From: an uncultured Oscillospiraceae bacterium
GTDB lineage: Bacteria > Bacillota > Clostridia > Oscillospirales > Oscillospiraceae
Assembly (NCBI GenBank): GCA_947628265.1
Contig: CANQZF010000084.1
Location: 1 to 7,346, forward strand
Length of the DNA stretch: 7,346 bases
Direction: 5' to 3'
This document shows, piece after piece, positions 1 through 4,226 of this stretch. Every line of letters begins with the position of its first letter. Position 1 is the stretch's first letter. A program made the position numbers and the translations under genes. The notes beneath the pieces are model-generated. The model worked only from the letters and a program-made list of their open reading frames with translations, searched no databases and had not been told where the DNA came from.

Positions 1-1405
1 GGTGCTGTGCATCGAGGCGGCCTTCCTCCTCATCCCCCTGGGCCTCAGCTTCCTCTACGGCGAGCCCTACGCCGCGGACTACCTCATCGCCATCGCCGTC
101 ACCGCCGCGCCGGGGCTTGCCATGGCCCTGCGCAAACCGAAAAATACCGTCTTTTACGCCCGGGAGGGGTTTGTGGCCACGGCCCTCAGCTGGATCGCCA
201 TCTCCCTGGGCGGGGCGCTGCCCTTTTTCATCTCCGGGCGCATCCCCTCCTTTGTGGACGCCCTTTTTGAGGTGGTCTCCGGCTTCACCACCACCGGCGC
301 GTCCATCCTCTCCGACGTGGAGGCCATGCCCAAGTCGCTCCTCTTCTGGCGCAGCTTCACCCACTGGATCGGCGGCATGGGGGTTTTGGTGTTCCTCCTG
401 GCGCTCCTCCCCATGGCGGGGGGTCAGAGCATCCTCATCATGCGGGCGGAGAGCCCCGGCCCCAGCGTGGGAAAGCTGGTCCCCCGGCTCCAGCGCACGG
501 CGGTGACCCTCTACGGGATTTATCTGGGCATGACGCTTCTGGAAGTCGCGGCGCTCCTTTTCGGCGGGCTGGACCTCTTTTCAGCCTTCTGCGTGTCCTT
601 CGGCACCGCCGGCACCGGCGGCTTTGGGATCTTGAACGACTCCTTCGCCAGCTACTCCCCCTATATCCAGATCGTGGTGACGGTCTTCATGTTCGCCTTC
701 GGGGTGAACTTCAACTTCTACTTCTTCCTGCTCATCAAAAAGGTCCGCTCTGCCCTCTCCATGGAGGAGGTGCGGGGGTACTTCTTCGTCTTTTTGACGG
801 CCATCGCCCTCATCACCGTGAACCTGATGCGCTCCGGCTTTGGGAGCTTCGGGTACTCCCTTCTCCACGCGGCCTTCCAGTGCTCCTCCATCATGACCAC
901 CACGGGCTTTTCCTCGGTGGACTTCGACCTATGGCCAACCTTCTCCAAGACCATCCTCATCTGCCTCATGTTCGTGGGGGCATGCGCCGGGTCCACGGGG
1001 GGCGGCATCAAGGTCAGCAGGATCCTGATGTACTTTAAAAATATCGGCCTGGAGCTCCGGAGGCTCATCCACCCCCGCTCCGTTTCCGTCGTGCGCATGG
1101 ACGGCAAGGCCATGGACAAGGCGGTGGTGGCCTCCGCCAATATGTGGCTTTTGGCGTATATCGCGGTGTTCTTCACCTCCATGCTCCTCATTAGCCTTGA
1201 TAACTTCGACTTCACCACCAACTTCTCCGCCGTGGCCGCCACTCTCAACAATATAGGCCCCGGCCTCAACCTCGTTGGCCCCACCAGGAACTTCGGGGAC
1301 TTCTCCGCCCTTTCCAAGATTGTCCTCATGTTCGACATGCTGGCCGGGCGGCTGGAGATCTTCCCCATGCTCCTTCTTCTCCGCCCCGCCACCTGGAGAA
1401 AGTGA
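1..1405 (+). CDS. trkH: TrkH-family potassium uptake protein, 5' end outside the window
   Basis: Membrane subunit of a Trk/Ktr-type K+ uptake system, which normally works with a cytoplasmic TrkA/KtrA nucleotide-binding subunit. The readable part is 467 codons, with the GTG at base 2 as residue 1. That GTG is probably an internal Val, because family members have a short N-terminal membrane segment before it; E. coli TrkH is about 483 residues. The four pore-loop filter regions are visible: TTTGA (96-100), TAGTGGFG (202-209), TTTGF (299-303) and NNIGPG (416-421). Other hallmarks are HWIGGMG (121-127), a Gln-Ser/Arg-Ala-Glu-Ser-Pro-Gly-Pro stretch (142-154), GACAGSTGGG (327-336) and MLAGRLEIFP (446-455). 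No trkA follows, so a partner would have to lie upstream or elsewhere. Stop TGA is at 1403-1405, with no convincing intrinsic terminator after it. The family call is firm; ion selectivity is inferred. Confidence 0.95.
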   Translation, partial: VLCIEAAFLLIPLGLSFLYGEPYAADYLIAIAVTAAPGLAMALRKPKNTVFYAREGFVATALSWIAISLGGALPFFISGRIPSFVDALFEVVSGFTTTGASILSDVEAMPKSLLFWRSFTHWIGGMGVLVFLLALLPMAGGQSILIMRAESPGPSVGKLVPRLQRTAVTLYGIYLGMTLLEVAALLFGGLDLFSAFCVSFGTAGTGGFGILNDSFASYSPYIQIVVTVFMFAFGVNFNFYFFLLIKKVRSALSMEEVRGYFFVFLTAIALITVNLMRSGFGSFGYSLLHAAFQCSSIMTTTGFSSVDFDLWPTFSKTILICLMFVGACAGSTGGGIKVSRILMYFKNIGLELRRLIHPRSVSVVRMDGKAMDKAVVASANMWLLAYIAVFFTSMLLISLDNFDFTTNFSAVAATLNNIGPGLNLVGPTRNFGDFSALSKIVLMFDMLAGRLEIFPMLLLLRPATWRK

Positions 1406-1495
1406 GCCGGCTTGAAAGCCCGCGAACGGTATCGATTTTGAGGCTTTTCTGACAAACGGTGACAAACCGGGGGAAAGCTGTAATTGAATTGTATC

Positions 1496-1524
1496 TTGAA
1501 ATAGCCGGCGCACAGTGGTATAAT
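1496..1524 (+). promoter_or_regulatory. Sigma-A-type promoter for the lipoprotein gene
   Basis: TTGAAA (1496-1501), a 17-bp spacer and a perfect TATAAT (1519-1524). The -10 is preceded by TGG (1516-1518), giving an extended -10 element. The predicted transcription start is about 1531, leaving a leader of roughly 77 nt before the ATG at 1608. It is the closest match to the consensus in the window, and it suggests the lipoprotein is transcribed separately from trkH. Confidence 0.8.
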
Positions 1525-1607
1525 ACCTTTATCTGTGGAAATTCTCTCTGATTTTCAGTTCCGTACGGATATTTTTACTCCATCCGAAAAGATCGGGAGG
1601 CATTTGA

Positions 1608-2132
1608 ATGAAAAAATTCTTATGCGTATTTTTTGCCGTCCTCATACTTTTGTCCCTGGCCGCCTGCCGGGACGAGACGGAGGACCCCACCGGCGAGCCG
1701 GACAACCCCAACCCCACCGCCGTCGAGCAGCACACCCACGACGGGCTCTATAAAATGATCTACAACACCTCCGTCTTCAAGCTGGAGGAGCGGGACGACG
1801 GCGACACCTACACCTACATCGGCCACTCCGACGAAAACCTCTACGTCAGCGTCACCTACTACAGCGAAATGTCCGCGGACGACCTGCTCCGGGGCCTCCT
1901 TTTGCAGAACGACCTGGACGAGTACGATTACGAGGACTGCCTCCTCGGCCCGGAGAACGCCATGGCCTACTATATCCCGGTGCTGAAGGACGACTACCAC
2001 CAGTGCTTCTTCGTGGTCAGCCACGGCTCCGGCGCCATCCTTTTGGAGATCGGCGGCTACGACCTGGACATGGACGGCGCCTCCGAGTCCCCCATCGACC
2101 TCATGGTACAATCATTTATACCCTTGACATAA
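1608..2132 (+). CDS. Small lipoprotein of unknown function
   Basis: 174 residues. The N-terminus is a lipoprotein signal peptide: Met-Lys-Lys, a hydrophobic core (4-17), and the lipobox LAAC with the lipidated Cys at residue 20. A hydrophilic, acidic, Pro-rich linker (21-45) leads into a compact, acidic and Tyr-rich C-terminal domain (about 46-174) that I do not recognise as a known family. The mature protein should be anchored to the outer face of the cytoplasmic membrane. The start is supported by GGGAGG (1595-1600), 7 nt before ATG. It appears to be a single-gene transcript, from the promoter at 1496-1524 to the hairpin at 2125-2159. It has no enzyme motif, and its neighbours do not indicate a role. 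A substrate-binding or sensory role is possible but not shown. Confidence 0.88.
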   Translation: MKKFLCVFFAVLILLSLAACRDETEDPTGEPDNPNPTAVEQHTHDGLYKMIYNTSVFKLEERDDGDTYTYIGHSDENLYVSVTYYSEMSADDLLRGLLLQNDLDEYDYEDCLLGPENAMAYYIPVLKDDYHQCFFVVSHGSGAILLEIGGYDLDMDGASESPIDLMVQSFIPLT

Positions 2133-2159
2133 AAGGCCGCTTTGCGGCCTTTTATGTCA
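2125..2159 (+). terminator. Perfect hairpin terminator overlapping the lipoprotein stop codon
   Basis: Arm TGACATAAAAGGCCGC (2125-2140), loop TTT (2141-2143), and an exactly complementary arm at 2144-2159: 16 bp with no mismatch. The A4 tract before the GC core and the T4 tract after it make this a typical bidirectional intrinsic terminator. The TAA stop of the lipoprotein gene (2130-2132) lies inside the left arm, so a terminating ribosome would cover part of the stem. Confidence 0.82.
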
Positions 2160-2317
2160 GAGGGGATGCGTGCGGAAAAAGGCACTTGAATTCTGCGGAA
2201 TTCGAGGGGGCCTTTCCTGCTGTTTTGCTCCGCGCACGGCCCTGCGGGCCGCACACTGCGCAAAACAAAAGGGATTTTTTGCGAGGCGAAGCCCCGCAAA
2301 AAATATTGAATTGGGGA
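2160..2317. other. Non-coding stretch with three successive hairpins
   Basis: No credible gene. (i) AAAGGC (2178-2183) pairs with GCCTTT (2210-2215), enclosing an inner stem of CTTGAATTC (2185-2193) with GAATTCGAG (2198-2206), which includes one G-U pair. (ii) TGTTTTGC (2221-2228) pairs with GCAAAACA (2260-2267), enclosing CGGCCC/GGGCCG (2237-2242/2246-2251). (iii) TTTTTTGCG (2275-2283) pairs with CGCAAAAAA (2295-2303), enclosing GGC-GAA-GCC with one mismatch. The third resembles a bidirectional terminator. They could be read-through terminators or further repeat units; function is inferred. Confidence 0.5.
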
Positions 2318-2380
2318 CGGGCGGGTCTGGGACCCGCCCCTACGAGAAATTTGATAGATTTTCCCATTCAAACGCAAAGA
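2318..2380 (-). repeat. Left copy of 63-bp inverted repeat framing the array
   Basis: Consists of hairpin R1 plus about 40 bp of flank. Its reverse complement matches 3219-3281 over 63 bp, with two compensating one-base gaps and a handful of substitutions. The match includes CCTACGAGAAA next to the hairpin and TTGATAGAT versus TTGAAAGAT in the flank. Similarity beyond the hairpin shows common descent rather than chance GC pairing. Confidence 0.75.
2319..2344 (-). repeat. Hairpin unit R1 (GGGCGGGTC type)
   Basis: GGGCGGGTC (2319-2327), loop TGG, GACCCGCCC (2331-2339), then CTACG. Minus orientation. Confidence 0.8.
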
Positions 2381-2393
2381 CCTATAATAAAAC

Positions 2394-2423
2394 CGTAGGG
2401 GCGGGTCCCAAACCCGCCCGTCC
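2394..2423 (+). repeat. Hairpin unit R2 (GGGCGGGT type)
   Basis: CGTAG edge, then GGGCGGGT (2399-2406) pairing with ACCCGCCC (2412-2419) across a 5-nt loop (2407-2411), then the GTCC edge. It is an inverted, near-identical copy of R1, about 50 bp away. Confidence 0.78.
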
Positions 2424-2502
2424 TCCGATACGCAACCGTTTCCTGCAAACGCAAAAAACCAAATGATACGCCGTAGGGGTCGCCGTCCCCGGCGACCCGT
2501 CC
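2416..2502 (+). repeat. Direct repeat block, copy A
   Basis: Runs from the right edge of R2 through an AT-richer spacer and all of R3. It matches 2794-2878 closely: the first 28 bases are identical, followed by scattered substitutions and small length changes. This shows segmental duplication of spacer plus hairpin, not just of the hairpin. Confidence 0.8.
2472..2502 (+). repeat. Hairpin unit R3 (GGGTCGCCG type)
   Basis: CGTAG edge, GGGTCGCCG (2477-2485), loop TCCC, CGGCGACCC (2490-2498), then the GTCC edge. Confidence 0.78.
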
Positions 2503-2535
2503 TTCGGGTCACATCTCACCCTCAAATCAACGCGC

Positions 2536-2619
2536 CATCCCCAAAAAGGTATTCGCCGCAAAAATTTGCGGCGAATGATTTTATATGCGGCGTAAGCCGC
2601 AAACCTTTTATCGGGACGG
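2536..2619. repeat. Nested palindrome P1 (cloverleaf-like)
   Basis: Outer stem AAAAGGT (2544-2550) with ACCTTTT (2603-2609). Inside are hairpin 1, ATTCGCCGCAAA (2551-2562) with TTTGCGGCGAAT (2565-2576), and hairpin 2, TGCGGC (2586-2591) with GCCGCA (2596-2601). Together they can form a three-way junction. Both hairpins use the same GCCGC/GCGGC core, so the left arm of hairpin 1 could instead pair with TGCGGCG at 2586-2592. A second copy is P2 (3074-3159). Confidence 0.8.
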
Positions 2620-2636
2620 GTGGAAAATTGGGAGAT

Positions 2637-2663
2637 GGGCCGATGAGGTCATCGGCCCCTACA
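2637..2663 (-). repeat. Hairpin unit R5 (GGGCCGATGA type)
   Basis: GGGCCGATGA (2637-2646), GG, TCATCGGCCC (2649-2658), then CTACA in place of CTACG. Minus orientation. It lies just right of P1, as R10 does of P2. Confidence 0.75.
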
Positions 2664-2701
2664 GGGAGCGTGTGCGTTGGTTGGGGGACCGGATGTAAAT
2701 T

Positions 2702-2742
2702 GAGGGACGGGTCGCCGGGGACGGCGACCCGTCCCTCTACGG
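2702..2742 (-). repeat. Hairpin unit R4 (long GGGTCGCCG type)
   Basis: GAGGGACGGGTCGCCG (2702-2717), loop GGGA, and an exactly complementary arm (2722-2737): 16 bp, the longest perfect stem in the array. It is followed by the CTACGG-type edge. The extra GGGAC/GTCCC on both arms is absent from R3 and R7. Confidence 0.82.
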
Positions 2743-2775
2743 CGATGTCCATGGGTACGGCAGTAAACGGGGGAT

Positions 2776-2802
2776 GGGCCAACCTGGGCGGCGGCCCGTC
2801 CT
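2776..2802 (+). repeat. Degenerate hairpin unit R6
   Basis: GGGCC (2776-2780) and GGCCC (2793-2797) enclose a 12-nt interior. The left side (GATGGGCC) matches the right edge of minus-oriented R5, and the right side (GCCCGTCC) is a plus-type right edge. The unit therefore looks chimeric and lacks the GTAGGGG edge. Confidence 0.5.
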
Positions 2803-2878
2803 CCGATACGCAACCGTTTCCAACAAACGCGAAAAACCAAAATCCCGCCGTAGGGGTCGCCGTCTCGGCGACCCGTCC
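2794..2878 (+). repeat. Direct repeat block, copy B
   Basis: Second copy of the block at 2416-2502. It contains the GATACGCAACCGTTTCC spacer and hairpin R7. It differs mainly in the middle of the spacer and by a shorter R7 loop. Confidence 0.8.
2848..2878 (+). repeat. Hairpin unit R7 (GGGTCGCCG type)
   Basis: CGTAG edge, GGGTCGCCG (2854-2862), loop TCT, CGGCGACCC (2866-2874), then the GTCC edge. Confidence 0.78.
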
Positions 2879-2923
2879 CGGATAATATCCCAATTTTCAA
2901 TCAACGGCAAAATATCCAATTTC

Positions 2924-2980
2924 GCCGTAAGGGCCGAGACCCGCGGGAATGCCCTTGGGTGCACTGTGCCGGCCCGTCCT
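2924..2980 (+). repeat. Degenerate hairpin unit R8
   Basis: GCCGTAA edge, GGGCC (2931-2935) and GGCCC (2971-2975) around a 35-nt interior, then GTCCTCCG. Alternatively AAGGGC (2929-2934) can pair with GCCCTT (2951-2956), with the palindrome CCCGCGGG (2940-2947) inside. Confidence 0.5.
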
Positions 2981-3010
2981 CCGTTTGCCGCATCACCTCA
3001 TATTTCGCTG

Positions 3011-3040
3011 TACGGGCCGCCGCCCACGGCGGCCCATTCT
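3011..3040 (+). repeat. Hairpin unit R9 (GGGCCGCCG type)
   Basis: TAC edge, GGGCCGCCG (3014-3022), loop CCCA, CGGCGGCCC (3027-3035), then ATTCT. The right edge resembles that of R5 in reverse complement. Confidence 0.72.
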
Positions 3041-3073
3041 CGGTTGGTTGGTATTGCGGTAAAAATAAACACA

Positions 3074-3159
3074 CCACCCCAAAAAAAGGTTTTCGCCGCA
3101 AAATTTTGCGGCGAACGATTTCATGTGCGGCGTAGCCGCAAGCCTTTTTATCAGGACGT
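3074..3159. repeat. Nested palindrome P2 (cloverleaf-like)
   Basis: Diverged direct copy of P1. Outer stem AAAAAGG (3083-3089) with CCTTTTT (3143-3149), extendable by one G-T and one T-A pair. Hairpin 1 is the perfect loop-free palindrome TTCGCCGCAAAA (3092-3103) / TTTTGCGGCGAA (3104-3115). Hairpin 2 is TGCGGC (3126-3131) with GCCGCA (3135-3140). R10 follows in the same relative place as R5 after P1. Confidence 0.8.
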
Positions 3160-3173
3160 GCGTGGGAAATCGC

Positions 3174-3205
3174 GGGACGGGCCGCCAAGAGAGGCGGCCC
3201 CTACG
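3174..3205 (-). repeat. Hairpin unit R10 (GGGCCGCC type)
   Basis: GGGAC edge, GGGCCGCC (3179-3186), loop AAGAGA, GGCGGCCC (3193-3200), then CTACG. Minus orientation. Confidence 0.75.
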
Positions 3206-3218
3206 GTATTATTTCAAA

Positions 3219-3281
3219 TCGTTTCGTTTAAATGGGAAATCTTTCAAATTTTCTCGTAGGGGCGGGTTCTAAACCCGCCCG
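3219..3281 (+). repeat. Right copy of 63-bp inverted repeat framing the array
   Basis: Consists of about 40 bp of AT-rich flank plus hairpin R11, in inverted orientation to 2318-2380. It ends 17 nt before the stop codon of the minus-strand membrane protein gene. The pair could be the edges of one inserted element or two independent insertions of the same unit; no target-site duplication was evident by eye. Confidence 0.75.
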
Positions 3282-3284
3282 CTT
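3255..3284 (+). repeat. Hairpin unit R11 (GGGCGGGTT type)
   Basis: CGTAG edge, GGGCGGGTT (3260-3268), loop CTA, AACCCGCCC (3272-3280). Compared with R1, the innermost C-G pair is replaced by T-A, so both sides changed together. It lies just downstream of the minus-strand membrane protein gene, but no T tract follows on that strand, so it is not a clear terminator. Confidence 0.78.
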
Positions 3285-3298
3285 TGCGGCATAGGTCT

Positions 3299-4111
3299 TT
3301 ATTCCTGATACTCTTCCTCTTCCTCCGGGTCCGGCGGGTCTTTGGGGGTCAGGCGGGAGAGGAGGGAGGTGGTGTTGACGGTGAGGAAGACCGCCATAGC
3401 GATCAGGGCCAGCTTGAGGGCCAGGGGGGCGGGGTCCGCCGTGGCCACGGCGAGGAGGTAGATGGCGGCCAGGCTCATGAAGACGGTGCCCCGGAGGGAG
3501 CGGCGTCCGAAGGCGTAGCCCGCCGCGCAGTAGGCGCTGACTGCCGCCGCGCCCAGGGCCAGGGCGCTGTAGCAGTAGTCCAAAAGCACGGGGTTCCCGG
3601 CGTTCTGGCGGTAGAGGGCCACCATCCAGAGGCAGAAAAAGACGGAGGGCAGGAGGGTCCCCACCTTTATGAGGGGCGTGTCCTTCTGGGTGTAGGCGCT
3701 GTACGCCATCACCGTCAGGCCCAGCCCGCCCAGGGCCATCAGGGCCAGGAACACCCATCTGAGCGCCCCCGTCAGCCCCAGGATGTCCTTTGTCCCAAGG
3801 GCCGTCAGTACCGCCGCCACAGCCACGGCCAGTCCCAGCAGGGCCATGACCGCGAAGAGGAGATAGCTGTCCGTCCGGAAGACCCGCTTGTAGCCCTCCG
3901 GCGTCACGAAGCTCCTGCCCACAAGGACCGCCAGGACCGCGCACAGCGCTATCGCCATGGCGGTGAACAGCGCCAGCGTCACGGTGGCGGAGGCCCAGGG
4001 GATGGGAAGGCCGTTTTCCTCAAAGGCGGTCCCCAGCTCCCAGCGCCGGAGGACGGCCCCTATGGCCCCCACGGCCAGCGCCGCTATGGGGACGAGATTT
4101 CTTTTTCGCAT
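3299..4111 (-). CDS. Multi-pass membrane protein of unknown function
   Basis: 270 residues from the ATG at 4111, with about eight hydrophobic segments: roughly 6-21, 40-64, 83-104, 117-136, 150-167, 177-200, 208-225 and 229-247. The N-terminus is basic (Met-Arg-Lys-Arg), and the short C-terminal tail is strongly acidic (PPDPEEEEEYQE, 259-270) and probably cytoplasmic. I do not recognise the family; no transporter or enzyme signature is visible. Start choice is uncertain. In-frame alternatives are ATG at 4135 and TTG at 4150, giving 278 and 283 residues. I prefer 4111 because the basic residues then directly precede the first membrane segment, and a weak GGGTG lies 6 nt upstream. It is divergent from the SpoIID gene, so shared control or a sporulation-linked role is possible, but nothing in the protein shows it. 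Confidence 0.82.
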   Translation of the reverse strand: MRKRNLVPIAALAVGAIGAVLRRWELGTAFEENGLPIPWASATVTLALFTAMAIALCAVLAVLVGRSFVTPEGYKRVFRTDSYLLFAVMALLGLAVAVAAVLTALGTKDILGLTGALRWVFLALMALGGLGLTVMAYSAYTQKDTPLIKVGTLLPSVFFCLWMVALYRQNAGNPVLLDYCYSALALGAAAVSAYCAAGYAFGRRSLRGTVFMSLAAIYLLAVATADPAPLALKLALIAMAVFLTVNTTSLLSRLTPKDPPDPEEEEEYQE

Positions 4112-4121
4112 ATGCAGCACC

Positions 4122-4142
4122 CAATCATAATACATTTGATTG
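4122..4142. promoter_or_regulatory. Dyad in the divergent intergenic region (possible operator)
   Basis: CAATCA (4122-4127), 9 nt, TGATTG (4137-4142): a perfect 6-bp inverted repeat over 21 bp. A second dyad abuts it, GTGGGA (4142-4147) with TCCCAC (4152-4157). The first overlaps the possible -35 of the rightward promoter and lies in the predicted leader of the leftward transcript. An operator role is inferred. Confidence 0.35.
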
Positions 4143-4164
4143 TGGGACAAATCCCACCCATTAT
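4136..4164 (+). promoter_or_regulatory. Possible promoter for the SpoIID gene
   Basis: TTGATT (4136-4141), a 17-bp spacer and CATTAT (4159-4164); four of six bases match at each box. SpoIID genes are usually under sporulation control (sigma-E in Bacillus). I could not establish a sigma-E-type promoter here, so this vegetative-type match is weak. Confidence 0.3.
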
Positions 4165-4171
4165 CTTTACT

Positions 4172-4201
4172 ATTTTACATCAGCCTGACCCTGGAAGTCA
4201 A
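4172..4201 (-). promoter_or_regulatory. Promoter for the membrane protein gene
   Basis: On the minus strand: TTGACT (4201-4196), an 18-bp spacer and TAAAAT (4177-4172). The predicted start is near 4165, giving a leader of about 54 nt to the ATG at 4111. It lies back to back with the possible SpoIID promoter. Confidence 0.5.
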
Positions 4202-4210
4202 TGGCGTGAT

Positions 4211-4226
4211 AGGGGGAAATCCATTG
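4211..4226 (+). promoter_or_regulatory. Ribosome binding site that selects a TTG start
   Basis: AGGGGG (4211-4216) lies 7 nt before TTG (4224-4226). In-frame GTG (4230) and ATG (4233) lie 13 and 16 nt away, which is too far. The TTG start also places the hydrophobic signal segment at the very N-terminus. Confidence 0.65.

Larger units (their letters stand above)
2318..3281. repeat. Palindromic repeat array (about 960 bp, non-coding)
   Basis: Eleven short GC-rich hairpins (R1-R11) in both orientations, two larger nested palindromes (P1, P2) and AT-richer spacers. The + oriented consensus is a GTAGGGG left edge, a stem of about 8-10 bp with a short loop, then a CCCGTCC right edge. Three stem types share these edges: GGGCGGGTY (R1, R2, R11), GGGTCGCCG (R3, R4, R7) and GGGCCGMYS-like (R5, R9, R10). 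R6 and R8 are degenerate. Open frames through the region are driven by the repeats, lack ribosome binding sites and resemble no protein I know. The array resembles REP/BIME-like intergenic repeats; its genome copy number cannot be judged from here. Confidence 0.85.

Noticed and set aside
1406..1495. Terminator after trkH
   Set aside because: Only short imperfect stems (for example CGGT/ACCG around GACAA at 1457-1469) with no T tract; not supportable as an intrinsic terminator.
718..1513. Minus-strand open frames opposite trkH
   Set aside because: trkH matches its family along the whole length; the antisense frames show no motifs and lack ribosome binding sites.
2124..2152. TTGACA at 2124-2129 as a -35 box
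   Set aside because: No -10 at 16-18 bp; the bases belong to the lipoprotein's last codons and the terminator arm.
2383..2388. TATAAT between R1 and R2 as a promoter driving the array
   Set aside because: No acceptable -35 box at the right distance and no gene downstream on that strand.
2003..3259. Several open frames of 70-160 codons through the repeat array on both strands
   Set aside because: They follow the GC-rich hairpins, are rich in Arg, Pro and Gly, lack ribosome binding sites, overlap one another and resemble no protein.
2318..3281. CRISPR array
   Set aside because: Units occur in both orientations, spacing is irregular, repeats are not near-identical over 23-40 nt, spacers are themselves repeated, and no cas gene is present.
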